NCBI GenBank assembly: GCA_023213315.1
Contig: JAKCPI010031656.1
Location: 1-64,000 of the forward strand
Direction of reading: 5' to 3'
Length of the DNA stretch: 64,000 nucleotides
Source: Euborellia annulipes
Lineage: Eukaryota > Arthropoda > Insecta > Dermaptera > Anisolabididae
Both the position numbers and the translations under genes were made by a program. A model generated the notes under the pieces. The model was not told the DNA's origin. It worked only from the letters and a program-made list of their open reading frames with translations, and ran no database searches. Below, piece after piece: positions 8,672-21,203 of this stretch (its first letter is position 1; each line of letters begins with the position of its first letter).

Positions 8672-11600
8672 CTATTTGACATCTGCGACGCATCTGAATC
8701 CCAAATTTCCTGCTGAACTATCAGGCGTATTTTGACTTCTCGCTGCGCATCTGTATCGATAACAATAATTCTTATGACATAAATAGGAACCGCCTTTTTT
8801 GACTTTATCACTTCCCGTTTTAGGGCCCACCTGAAAAATAAAAGAATATTTATAATTAATAGAAGAGATTAATTTCTCCAATACAATAAATTTCTTTTCC
8901 TAAGCGATTTTATTGAATTTCATATTTTTTATAGTTTTTTTAAATAAATCTCTAATTTCAGAAAATGTAGAGAGGTGAGGATGAATCGGTAGGTAGAAAT
9001 TATATTTTGTCTTCTTTTCAAATACCGGTAGCATTTATTAGCGGAACAAAATAGATTTGATCTCCAAACGAAAAAGATTTCTCAAGCAAACGGAAATGTA
9101 TCAAATCTTTGTTATACATATGTCAACTGTTGGTCCTTTGGGGAGTGCTGTGTAGAGTTATAATGAATGTATTTCATGTGATTATTGAGAGAGCACAGCT
9201 AGACATCGAAACGGGGGCGAGATAAAAGAGATGTCGCACGCATTCCGGGCCCGGCTTCCCATTTACGAGAACTCAGCTAAAGAAATAGGTCGTATAAGTT
9301 TTTTGAAAAAGTATGATTTGGCTATTTTATTTTATTCAATTTTGCTGAGCGTTAAGCCTTTGTTTTGGAAATCCATAAGATAACGAACTGTTCTATGATG
9401 AGCACTTGTTTAATTTATTTATTTTCTGGCTTCAGGGGAAGAAAGTGCATTGCTAAACTCCCTACGATTCTACAGAAGCAAAAATGTATGTAATCAAGCA
9501 TAAAAATTTCTTTTACGGTATATACTCTTATTACTTTATCTTGCTTTTATATCTTATGTTAGTATATATAGAGAGAAAGTGTTGGTTTCATGTAAAAAAT
9601 TCGATATCGACATTTTGATGGATATATCGTTTTGAGGTCCCCCCGAGTCCGAAAAAGTGGTTTTCGCAGCAACATGGTCTGTCTGTGTTCAATTTAAAGG
9701 GGAACTAAGCTAGGAGGTTGAAATTTTATATTTAACCCGGGGGGGGGGGCATTAGGCACCCCCCCCTGAGGCGTGAAAATAAGCTTATAATCAAAATCGG
9801 CCAAAGAGTTCTAGTACTTTACTGTAAAACGTAAAATCTGGTACAGATGATTTTATTTTACCTTTTCAAATTTAAAATTATTTCACCATATACAATATAC
9901 TCTACCATATACTTAAGGCTCTAGCTATCAGGTGGGGACTTAATTATGGCGCTCACTGTAAAGGGGGAATAAATTTTTGGGGGGGGAAAAAAAAACTTCA
10001 TAGGAAAGATATGAGAAATGGTTGCCATTGTAAAAAAATATAAATCTTTTCCCATATTTTTAAATTTATAAATTTTATTTCTTGAATTTTAATATCCCGG
10101 TGGAAACTAAATATATATGTCGACACAAAAAATCACAGAACACAACTTCGGTAATAGAAAGTTGTGTGCTGTGTGACAAGTCACACCAGATTTTTTTAAA
10201 TATGTTTTCAAAGTACCCTACCAACATTATGTAAATAATTTTAAAATGAAAAAGCCCGCCATTTCTCGGCCATTATTTGCCTGACCAATCAGGAGAAGGG
10301 CGCGAGAAGGAAGGATCAACAGTAAGCTCGACTCGTTTAACAAGTTGTCATTTTATTTATTCGTGAATGATTTAGATTTTTTTGTGTGTGATTTAGTAAA
10401 ATTTGTTCGTTCTTCTTTAACACTACCAACAACTACCATAAAGGTAAGAAAAAGATAGAAAAATATATTTAACATCTAATTTCATAATAACCCAAAATTT
10501 AATCTGCTTATCTTTTTTAAATTAAATTTAATTTGATACTCAACTAATTAGCATAAACAAAATCTTTCAAAATCATGAGTATTTCAGCGATGACTAAAAT
10601 ATTTGTATTAAATTGGAGCCATTCATAACTCAAAGAAGATAAATCTATTCCTAATAATAATATTAACTAGGTAAAGTTTTGTTTGAAAAAGATGAAATTT
10701 TTTCAATCAACGCTCAAATAGATTGTTTTAAGATATTAAATTTACGAGATGAGTTTGTGTTTATGATTAGGCAAAAATTGCCCCCTGGAGTCGAACCAGG
10801 ATCAAGCGGATCAGAGGCGTAACTACATAAAAAAAATTTGTTAATATAGATTAGAATTCCAAAAATTTAAAATTTAAATACATTTTATTATTTAGTGGGG
10901 CCTCAAACGGCTTAACCGAATTTTTACATTTTTTTAAATTTTGGACATCTCTAATAGCCTACAATTTTTCCGAACCCTGAATGAAAAAATCATATATTTA
11001 CGATATTCTATAGTTTTTCAACTTTCCAAAAATTATTCATCCTTGAAAATCTATTAATTATTAACTAGATTATGAACAAAATAGTTATCAAAGTCAGGTT
11101 TCAGGACTATCCCAAAAAAAGCTTTAACTTCTAAGGCATTTATCATAAAATCTTATATTTGTACTTTGATAACTATTTTGTATATCATTTCTTTAAGAAA
11201 TAACCGATTTGCACGAATAAATGATTTTTGGAAAATTAAAGAAATACAGAAAATCAATTTTTGCTTTCAGGGATGGTAAAAAAATTTTAGGGGTGTTCAA
11301 AGTTAAAAAAAAAAAAGTACAAAAAAGTGGATTTCGCAACATGGTCTGTCTCTTTGTGCGCGAGTCTGTCTGTGAACAAAATATTTCAAGAACGGAAAGA
11401 GCTTTTTATTTAAACTAGATAACCTCCTCAAACGTGCGAAGCTTTTGATCAAAATCGGCCAAAAAGTACAAGGATGGAGGAAGAAACCCATCTAACTATC
11501 TATCAAACACAATTTTATCTTTTGTAGAATAATATTTAGTAGCTTGTACTTACAGGGCTTATTTGTTGTTCTGTAGTGTGACGTGTTTGCCAGAAATCAT

Positions 11601-13741
11601 TTGTCCATTCCCAAACATTTCCGGCCATATTTTTTAGGCCATATCCATTCTCTTCGAAGGAATCAATAGGAGCCGTGCTAATAAATCCATCTTCTCCTGT
11701 ATTATTATTAGGAAATTCTCCTTGCCAAATATTCAACCAATGTTTATCTTTAGGGTTCAATTTATTTCCCCAAGGAAACAAACGATTTTTCAATCCCCCT
11801 CTGCATGCATATTCCCATTCAGCTTCTGTAGGCAATCTTTTTCCCGCCCAAGAACAATAGGCTTTTGCATCATTCCATGAGACATGAATGACAGGATGAT
11901 TAAGTCGGAATTCGTTGGAAGTATCAGGACCTTCGGGGTGTCTCCAATCAGCTCCTTCAATTGGTGCCCACCAAGGAGCAGCGGCCACCGTTTGGTTCAC
12001 CTTCTCTCTTGTTTCTTCCGATAGTAATCCCATGAATACAAAAGAATTTCCAAACCGTTCAGCTTCAGTTATATAATCAGTTTTTTCAGTAAATATCTTA
12101 AAGTTTTGATTGGATACTTCATGTATATCCATATAAAAGGAAGTGAGAGTGACATTTCTGGCTGGACCTAGATAAATAATTTCATATAAATTATATTATA
12201 TTTTAACAAAATAAGATTAAGGCTGTAAGACCTCTAGTATTTTTTTCCCTCTTTAGGATGCATATAGTGCATTATTCTTTTGCAATTTGACATATATAAG
12301 CTACTTATATAAGCTATATTTTTATAATATAGCTATATATATATACAAGGGGATATCAAAAAATAACAGGAGTTATTTTTTTACTAGAAAATTCTTCTTA
12401 CTTTTATTCAAATTCCATTACAGACCTTCAAAGTAATCTCCCTCGAACAAAATATAACGATTCCATCGTTCAGTCCACTGTAGAAAACACTTCCTGAAGC
12501 CCCTTTTTGATAGTCTGTTAAGTACACCCGAAATTTTGTTGTTTAGCTCTCGATCACTCTGAAAATGACGACCTCGAAGGAGCTCTTTTTTCACTCAAGG
12601 AAATAGGTGGAAGTCACACGGCGCTAGGTCCGGTAAATAAGGTGGATGTGGCATCAACTCAAGCCTATCAGAGATTGTTTCTTGAGTCCTGAGGGTGCGA
12701 TGTGCGATGTGCCAGTCCTGGTGAAGGACCCATCCCAATTGTGCAAGATGTGGTCTTTTTGTTGCAATTTTCCTTCTTAATGGCCCCTTCAATACTTCAC
12801 AATAGTAATTCGCAGTAATAGTACGTACGTACGTTGCTTATACAACAAAATTTTGGGTGTACTCAACAGACTATCAAAAAGGGGCTTCAGGGAGTGTTTT
12901 CAACAGTGGACTGAACGCTGGAATCGTTGTATTTTGTCCGAGGGAGATTAATTTGAAGGTCTGTAATGGAATTTGTATAAAGGTAAGCAGAATTTTCTAG
13001 TAAAAAAATAATTCTGGTTATTTTTTGATACCCCCTCGTATATATATATCCACACATTAATAGGAAATGTGTTGCTTTTTAATTTGAGGTGGTGGTATTT
13101 TAATCAATCATACCATTTTTGACATTTTTACTGACAAGCTTTTTGTAAAATGGGATGTTTTGATTTTAAAACATGCCGATTTAATGTAATTTCTTATTTG
13201 ACAAAGCATAATTACTTCATAATTAAGGTGGTAGCAAGTTTATAGGTGTTATTTTAAATTTCAAGATAATTAATATCATTACCTAATGTCTCATAAATAA
13301 GCAAATTGTATTAATAACTATTTATTTGAACGAATTTATTCTGCCTTTGTCAAATATATATTAAATGAGACTTGATTCGTGTTAGAGATTCACAAAAAGT
13401 CATAATTGAATAAGATAATTCCTCCCTTATATAGGAATTTGTCGGTTAAAATTAGAAGGAATTACTTTTACAAATAAATGGAACAAAATATTTATTTATA
13501 TACCTTCGCCATCAGCTACAAAAACAGGTTCATTTGTGCCCATTTGAAATGTCCCTCCTGGAATAAGTACCATGTTTTTCGTTTGACCCTCTTCATATAC
13601 ATTATTATAGGAAGCGAAATATTTGTGCTCTGGTTTTTGCTCTTCAAGTAAAATCTCTTCTCGGTTCGTATTGCATCCACAACTCTCTTCATTAATTACA
13701 TTTTGAATAAATGATAAAATCAAAAGCAATTTAAAATACAT
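8672..13741 (-). CDS. SUMF1: SUMF1, formylglycine-generating enzyme
   Basis: SUMF1 is the ER-lumen enzyme that converts a cysteine of sulfatases into the catalytic formylglycine. Exons on the minus strand are 13741-13504, 12167-11554 and 8830-8672; GT/AG borders all fit, giving 336 residues plus stop (human 374). The first ~18 residues ([18 protein letters not shown]) are a signal peptide, followed by a CGC motif like the N-terminal CGC of human SUMF1. The FGE-sulfatase fold follows: [81 protein letters not shown] and LFPWGN. Exon 3 carries the active-site pair C302 and C307 in [18 protein letters not shown], and the protein ends in LGFRC. Intron 1 contains a dead mariner element and intron 2 several repeats. 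It is convergent with CIAO3. No break is visible. Confidence 0.96.
9565..10190 (+). repeat. Long repeat ending in the palindromic hairpin
   Basis: Located in SUMF1 intron 2. It starts around ATATATAGAGAGAAAGT and runs through blocks ATGGTCTGTCTG, GTTGAAATTTTATATTTAA and AAAATCGGCCAAAGAGT. It ends with the hairpin whose arms CACAACTT and AAGTTGTG close on CACACCAGATTTTTT. The same order is seen at 34165-34784 and, inverted, at 37351-37970; a fragment is at 56609-57310. No protein is encoded. Confidence 0.65.
10640..10815 (-). repeat. Second copy of the SINE-like repeat of 650-893
   Basis: It shares the TTTTTTCAA..CGCTCAAATA block and the end CTGGAGTCGAACCAGGA, which on the minus strand is a tRNA T-arm-like GGTTCGACTCC. 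It lies in SUMF1 intron 2. Confidence 0.5.
11250..11480 (+). repeat. Fragment of the hairpin-ended repeat family
   Basis: Only the middle of the family is present: AACATGGTCTGTCTC, TCTGTCTGTGAACAAAATAT, CAAGAACGGAAAGAGCT and GATCAAAATCGGCCAAA. The terminal hairpin is absent. It sits just downstream (gene-wise) of SUMF1 exon 2. Confidence 0.55.
12346..13038. mobile_element. Rearranged mariner element with two right ends
   Basis: A 693-bp insertion in SUMF1 intron 1 is flanked by TA dinucleotides. Its two arms (about 12346-12545 and 12840-13038) are inverted copies of roughly 200 bp, far longer than normal mariner terminal repeats. Both arms include the last codons of the transposase. The middle holds part of the transposase C-terminal half. 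This looks like an element whose 5' end was lost and replaced by an inverted copy of its 3' end. Confidence 0.8.
12418..12825 (-). pseudogene. Mariner transposase, C-terminal remnant
   Basis: The frame reads [20 protein letters not shown], then [10 protein letters not shown] (the HxD that carries the second catalytic aspartate), then [16 protein letters not shown] (third catalytic position). A TGA at 12595-12597 interrupts it. After that the same frame resumes to [16 protein letters not shown] and a stop at 12418-12420. The N-terminal DNA-binding half and the first catalytic aspartate are missing. It is clearly non-functional. Confidence 0.85.
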
Positions 13742-16700
13742 ATTAACCTACACCAACCAAGATGAAAGGTAAATAAAATCAAGGCTGTCAACTCAAACCA
13801 TACACAAACTGACAGCTGTCACAATCGAAATTTATCCAAACAATATTTTCCCTTTTTCTTTTCATCTATTTATTTAATTTCCAAATATTTCATTTAACTA
13901 TATTTTATTTGTTTAGTTAAAAACATTTTACTAGTAATTAGCCATTTCATATTTAAGGTTACTTTAGTGTCTTTTGAATAAAAAAAAATATATATTTGAT
14001 AAAATTACACCAAAATAATTTTTAATTCATAATTTTAATTCAATTTGTTTGATTCGTTTGTTTATTTTTTGAAAGATAATGAATATCTCCTTATTTTGAA
14101 ATATTTAATATTATTACGGGCCAGAAGAAGAAGAACCCTGAGTTGATTTATTTTTCATTTGATATAAGCTTATCATTTTATCTTACAATAAAAAATAAAA
14201 CAACTAAGCTTATGCGATAAATAAAATAAAAAATTGCCCCCGGGTTTGCTCCTGGGGAGTTTGGGGGAGGATTTGTTTACCTTGCGTAGAATACACAGAC
14301 TGCAAAGAATACATTAATTTTTCTCTAGTACCATTTGGCCTATGGGAGAAATCCCGTAACTTTATCGAATTAATAGACGCAAAAAGTTATGCCCCCCCTG
14401 GAATTTCCCCCCGCGGACCCGAGATTATTTTTTCCATGGGCCTCTCGCATAACAGTCCTTTATAAGACTGCGGAAGGTTAAACCCCAAACCCCCCTGGTT
14501 GCGCCTATGCCCACAAAAGATATATTCTCTACAACGGTTATCGTCAAAGTCTTATATGGCCTAAGTTGCCGAAAAGACTGCATGAATGTGTGTGTGAATG
14601 TGAGTGTGAATGAGAAAAAAGTGTGAATGTTTTAAAAAAAAATAAATAAATAAATAAAAATTCTTTTTTTTATTAAAAAATTAATTATTATTATTTTTTT
14701 ATTAATAATACGTCTTTTATTTTATTTGAATTTGTGATTGTGTTAAAATATTTATTACGTTTTTCTTTGTGATTTTACTTTCTCTTATTTTATTTAGAAT
14801 TGATAATTTTTTTCTTTATGTTTATATTATTTATAATTAGTCAAATTATAGGGTCTAATAACAATTCTTGTTTTGCCAAACAAGGGGCGTACCCATTGTT
14901 AAAATTTTATAGCTCACCACTGGGTTTTAGCCCCAGCGTATTTGATTTTGCCATTTTATTATTTAAATAATTGCAAGCGAGAAAGAAATAGTGAGGATAG
15001 GGTCAAATTCTTCCCCTTACCTCTTTAGCATCCTCAGTGCGCTTTCATCCAAGCAACGCCACCTAATGGTGACTATCAGAATTAGATGCTCTGAAGAAAT
15101 TTTATGTAATAAAAGACCGCAAAAATTAAAGAATTCAGAAGATGAAATAGGCTTAATTTTGAATTGTCTCCTTTCATTTCATTTATTCTCTTAATAAAAA
15201 GGCAATGAAATTAAAATTATTAAAATTTAATTATTATTGTAAATTTTTTGTCTCATATTAAAAAAAAAATAAATAAAATAATTTCATAAAGTGAAAAAAA
15301 AAAATTGATTTTTTAGTAAATTAGCTCTCCTGAAAATTTAGCCCAGTGAAGATTTGGTACCTTTTCATGTGGACGGTCACATATCATTTTTTTTTAGTAA
15401 ATCTTTCCTCGTGAGTCATATAATCACTCCATTTTTCCCTGTTGCGAAAATCAATTTTTTTTAAGTGCGAATCTCATTCGAACTTTTTTTTTTTTACTAT
15501 ACGAATCTCAACTCATCTATTAAAACGCAGGTTTCGGCTGATTTTTGGCCGAAACCGAAACTTCGGTCGGTTCCTATTAATATTCAATGAATACCAGGAT
15601 TCGAAATTCCGGGCAAAGTCTTCTCCTACAACCCGAATTTTTATAATTTTTGTCTATGTCTGTTTTGCATTTTGTAGTGTCTCTCTACTGATCTTGCGGC
15701 GCTCTTTTGTCAAATGTCCTAAAAGATTCCCATAAAAACATTCTTATCTTTTCCCCTTTTTCTACCAAACTATAAAGGAGGGAGTTTAGGTTAGATAAGA
15801 ATTAAAAATAATATATTCATTTCAGAGTAAAGTTTATATGTAAGTGTATAATACAATTCGGGTGTACAGATACAGACAATATTACATAGGAAAGTTTCAA
15901 TAAATTGTAATAACAATTCTACAATTAAGGCATTTTCTTTTCTTGTTCAACATATCTTTGTTTTTTTTTTTATTTCAACCATAAAAAGATTGATCGCTCT
16001 TTGCAATTTTTTCATTTTTTGGTTTTGCAAATTTCATGTCATATTTATTTTACATTTGATAACAATATTATATAGTAATGATTTTTTTTACAAGAAGGTT
16101 GCTGAAAAAATAATAAATATTTCAAAATATTTATTTCGCGAATTCATAGACTAGAATTATTTGTTATTTATAATAACGTTATTAATACACATTTTTTTCA
16201 TTGTAAACATGGTCAAAGGTCTAATTCTTATTGAAGTTTCTAATTTGAATTTTTTACTTCTATATACATTTATTTTGACAGAAAAAAATATTTTTTTTGA
16301 ATTTTTCACGGCCACCTGATAATATAAAAAATTTTCCAACAATTTAAAATACACCGATCTCATTTTCAATTTGTTTACATTTTTATTCGAGAAGCTCTAA
16401 ATCACTTAATCCAAAAATCCATTAATTGATTATTCATTTGACTTGCATTCTTAAAGTGAATTTAAGTTAAATTTGACAAATTTCAAAAGTGAATAGAAAT
16501 TAAAAAAACCCTTGTGTCGAAAAATGGATTTAAATAGGACTGTTATGATCAGGGTTTCAATGACGCCGGGGGGGGGGGGGGGGGGCTCAAATGAATATAT
16601 CTAAAGAATATAAATTTTTTTTTATAATTTTTAATAATATTTAAAATTATCAATATCTTATTATCGTTATTTATATATAATTTTTCGGAATCTCCATATC

Positions 16701-16912
16701 CACCCCTCGCTATGGCCCCGGATACGATATCCATGTTTGGAACATTTCATTAAAATTAAAAAAATTTTCCCATTCGATGTCCCTTTGCTCCACTAACCAT
16801 CTGCTCTCTTCTAAATTAGCTCAAAATAATCCCAGGCTAAGAATAAACCCTTTTCGGCTACAGAGGCCATTTAGGGGCTATTAATTTATTTATTTATATA
16901 GATTGGAATACA

Positions 16913-17314
16913 TTAAGGTGCGCGTCTCGAAAAGCCGTTAGAACACGATTCAGTACCGAGTTACTCTAGGCGGCAAGAGATGGCGTTAGTTTTTCCCATT
17001 GGAATACAAGGGTTTTATTCCATTTCATTTGAAAATTTTCAGTTAATTAATTAAAGGCAAAAAATTAATTATTTTTTAACACAATGATTACTAATTTAAT
17101 TATCTATAAGATATAGACCGAATTTTTTTTTTAATATCTTTTATTTAATGTGATTAACCTAAAAAAAAAAAATGTTTTATCGAAAATCAAAAAAAGGGCT
17201 TCTGTAAGTTGAAGATATTTTAAATAGATTTAATTGAAAAAAAAAAAAAATTGAAGTCGATACTTAAAAGGGCTGGAAACTTTCAAAATCAGCACCCCGA
17301 GACGCGCACCTTAA
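16913..17314. mobile_element. TTAA-flanked MITE
   Basis: The element is bounded by TTAA on both sides, with 13 bp of perfect inverted ends after it (GGTGCGCGTCTCG and CGAGACGCGCACC), 402 bp in all. The inner left part has AAAGCCGTTAGAACACGATT and GGCAAGAGATGGCGTTAGTT; a shorter relative with the same blocks is at 60113-60272. TTAA duplication is the mark of piggyBac-type elements, but the terminal bases are not typical of that group, so the superfamily is open. No coding capacity. Confidence 0.75.
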
Positions 17315-18469
17315 TATTGATGGCTACCGGGGGACGTTCCACACGCTGAATGCTCGGGATCACCAATCCCGAGCTTTCGTCGGGAATAAACATTTTATAA
17401 AATAGATTTTATTTATTCTTTGGATGTCTTCCTCTTTTCCTGTCAATAATTACAAAAAGTCATTTTCTATACTAGACTACTATATTTTAAATGTAGACTT
17501 TTAATAAATTTTATATTACCATGTTTTTGAAAACACTTTCAAGATTCTAAAATTGTTACTGGAAATGAAAATAATTTTTTACCCTTTTTACGCCAAACCT
17601 AGGAGTGTTATAATCAAAATGCAAACTAAGGCAGTGCCCTGGATTTCCGGAGCCCGTAAAATCTGTCAAAATTGTTATAACGACCCTGAATAATTTTATT
17701 TTATACATTCAGAGGAAGGTTTATTTATTTTGGGACCTCGAAAATTCTACTTAACGCACTGATCACGTTTCTTTTATATTACATTAAATCCTATTTCTCT
17801 AATTATATCCTAATCTATATTAGATTTTTAAAATGAACACTTATTTGTTAAATTTTTCTCTATGAATTCGCGAAGTTTTTTTTTTTTTATTATTAAATGA
17901 AATTTTCCTAACTCTTTTTAAGATTCAACGATTTTTTTTATTATATTTCTTTTTACAATTTTTATTTCTATTTTGAATATAAGTATTAAAATTCGAAAAG
18001 TGTTTCAAAATCTTCATCATTCCTAAAAGTTTTTTTTTTTCTTTCTACTTAATTATAAAATATTTTTCCTTTATTGAGACAATATGAAATTAAACAAAAT
18101 AAAATTTTTCTTCGTTGTCTCCATTGCTAATAAAACGTATTATTTAAATATATGAATCTGGACACCCCAAATCCCGTGAATTATAATTCGTATATCCCTT
18201 AACATTATTGACACACTACATAACGAATCCACTTTCTTGTGAAATTTTCATTTTTAACTACTGTTTGATTTTTTTTTTTCTTAATTTAAAATATTATTAT
18301 TTTATCTCGCTAAAAATTTTGATAATCTAAAATAGATAACTATTATTTTTAAATATAAAATAGTGGTTTGTTTATTTCATATATGAGGAAGCTCTATAGT
18401 TTAATGAAAGAGAGGAAGATACAAAATGAAGAAAACGAGGATGAAATTAAAATGAAAATGTTTTAGAAA

Positions 18470-18580
18470 ATGAAAAATTTACAAGATTTAGTGGTGATAA
18501 CAAGTAGCATAACTTTTATATTGTCATTAGCAACACCTACAACACTACATCAAGAGAATAGTAGACATTTAATCCAAGAA
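18470..18580 (+). CDS. Speculative first exon encoding a signal peptide
   Basis: An ATG opens 37 codons with a hydrophobic stretch typical of a secretory signal (DLVVITSSITFILSLA, then TPT as a plausible cleavage area). They end exactly at a GTGAGC donor. A possible next exon starts at 19099 after ATTACAG and keeps the frame, but that text also resembles dispersed repeat sequence (GGGTGACCAGATGTC). I do not recognise the protein. A small secreted peptide precursor is one reading; chance in AT-rich DNA is at least as likely. Confidence 0.2.
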
Positions 18581-21203
18581 GTGAGCGATTTCTTATTAAT
18601 ATTTAATTTAATATTGCATTTCGAATGTCAATTCTTTTGGCTTCTTTTATTATTTAAATAAAATTAAAAATCATTCGTTAACATTTGTTATACGTATTTT
18701 GAAATAAATTCGGGAAGCATTTCAAAATAATATTAACTACAGGCTTCCTAAGCTATTGTCAGTAACAAAAGGCAGAGATCTGATCACTTGAAGACAAGTA
18801 TTATATAGACACCAACTTCCGGAACAATTTGATAACAAATCTACTATTAAGTCCTGGTTAGAGATTTGCTGCTGCATTTCAACGTTTCATTTGATAAAAA
18901 GAATTAATATTATTATTATTATTATTAATATTTTACTCGCTAATATTAATGCAAATCCTGCCCCAGGCATTCTACAATAACATTCTAACTCTATTATAAA
19001 ATGAACTTGCAGTTATGAAGGCTCCGTGCCAGAGGTTAAATGTTTTCTTATGAACGGTATATTTTTTTTCGTAATCTAAAACTAAATAATAATTACAGAC
19101 TTTATCACCTTTGGGTGACCAGATGTCTTCTCAAGGACCCCATCCTTGGAATAGTTATGAGATGAGATTTGACTTTGTTAAAAAAAAACCAATTTGGAAA
19201 AAAAATATAGCTAATAATTCATTTAATCAAAACTTTGCTGCTTCGTATTTTTTTTTGTTGCTACTCGATGGAATGTTTTGAAATTTGATTACCAATTCTT
19301 CTTACAAATATCAATAATCGATATTTTCAATATTCCATTTCGCATTAGTTTGAATATTGAGAGCGGGTTTTGAAACCTTCCTCTATTATAAATATTGAAT
19401 TGGTATTTGGTAAAAATAATATACTAACGTGAAGCTTTTAATCCAGAGATGAATAAGCCTTCAACCTCCCCCCTCCCCTCCTCTAACTCCAAAATTATTA
19501 AATTCCACGAAACTATTTAGTTGGGTACCTTCTTTGATTCAAGCGCTTTTCAAATAACTGCTTCATCTTTCCTCATTTGCTATTGCGTCACATAAATGTA
19601 TGTAAGCACAATTCCAAATACTAGATGTTACATGACTTCCTAAATCAAATATCGATGTCAAATGCCTTGAATGAACCCTTGAATAAAGATAACGATGGAG
19701 TGTGTGAAGTGTACACGCCAAGTTTTGGAAAACAGCCTAGGACTTCTCTCAGTGAAGTTTCCTGCACCCAAAAATGAAAATTTTTTAGAAAAATTTTCCT
19801 AAAATAACATTAATTAAATTTTGGTTTCCACCGGAATTTCTCAATGCGAACCGTCTCACTATGAGCTCTGTCTTGAAACTAGCATATGTACCATCCTAGG
19901 AATTCTTTTATCTTTGATGTATGAAGCAAAAAAAGTTCAGTTGCTTTTTCTACGTGTTCCTTTCGTGTCGTTGATTTTCTCTTGAAATGGTAATCCTAAT
20001 TTTTGGAAATTTCCTCCATAGTCTTATTGAATAAGTGAAATATGAATCTATATAATCTATTCTATATCTTACACATTCTTGAGATTTTAGACACCTGGTC
20101 AATCTCCCTCTCTAAATATCAACAGCAGGTCTTTTTTTAAAATTCCTCGTCACTATACTAGAAAAAGTAAATTATATTTTATTAACATTTTAAGATATGA
20201 TATCATTTCGGCGCCAACTTTAATTACATCATTGCATTTTTCAATCTCACTGTAAATTAATACATATTGCAAATTAATATCACCTTTGTTTAGATATTAA
20301 ACAATTATAAATCAATTATAAACAATAAGAGAAACAATACACTTTTCTATACAAATATGAACACAGTGGAAAGCCTCATTTAGTACAGAAATACATTCCA
20401 AGCTCTTTGCTTATAAAAAAAAACCAATGAAATTTTTTTTATTTTTCAAAAATTCGAAAAAAAACTCCGAATTCCATAAGATTACTAAGTTTTTGGGCAA
20501 AAGATAATTTTTTTTTGTTATTTTTCAACTAAACGAACGACTCCTTTATAAAATTTTTGGAACGAAGTTCTTTTACGCGGCTTACGGTAGGGTGAATTGG
20601 CAGAAAACGTCACATAACAAAAAACAGCAGTAACAAAAATGCGTTACAGCGCCCGAGCGCCAGCGGAGGAAGGCGAGGCTAGCCGAAGCCTCGGCGAGGC
20701 CACGCCTAGTTCTCTTTCTCTCTATCTCTTTCTATATTCAGAGTTGAAGAAAAGGCGTGAGGAACTTCATTTGTGGCGGGGGCCCACGACCCCCCACGTT
20801 TTTTTTTACATTTGTTGGTTCTTAAGAATATTCTCTTTACCCTAATGTTCTTTCCTAATAATAATAATCGTATTGAAATTTTTTTTTTTTGATTATTAAG
20901 GAGTCGGTGCTTTCAGGCTCCTTCCCCTCCCTCTGTTATTCCGCCGATATAATTTTATATTATTATATTATAATTAATTAAACTTAAATACGATTACTTT
21001 TTTAGATGAAAATTAAATTTTAAAGTAAAGTTAAAAAGAAGTTTCTAAAAATTGAAGACTTTAATTTACTCTTAATCCAAAATTTTATAATTTTAATAGT
21101 GAATGTATTTTCATATTAAATAAGGCTTAAGACTTATGGTTTGACACCTTAAATTTTTTATTTTCTTCTAGGAACACAACCTCTGGCTGGGCGTGGTCTC
21201 GTT

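Larger units (their letters stand above)
13742..21203. other. Gene-poor intergenic region, SUMF1 to synapsin
   Basis: No firm gene is supported. The region contains a GC-rich TE-like patch (14225-14520), a short (TG/AATG)-rich tract at 14580-14630, a solo end (about 15345-15392) of the MITE seen complete at 25616-25970, and a G run at 16569-16586. The TTAA-flanked MITE at 16913-17314 and a GC-rich block at about 20640-20800 with TE-like GAACGAAGTTC/GAACTTC ends follow. A possible signal-peptide exon is listed at 18470-18580. The rest is AT-rich and featureless. Confidence 0.45.

Noticed and set aside
14995..15085. Possible minus-strand exon ending at AAAGAG/GTAAGG
   Set aside because: The acceptor and donor are plausible and one frame is open, but the reading is short and has no partner exon or recognisable protein.
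19099..19270. Plus-strand continuation of the signal-peptide exon
   Set aside because: The GGGTGACCAGATGTC text resembles a dispersed-repeat phrase, and the reading soon becomes low-complexity Lys/Asn; kept only as a note.
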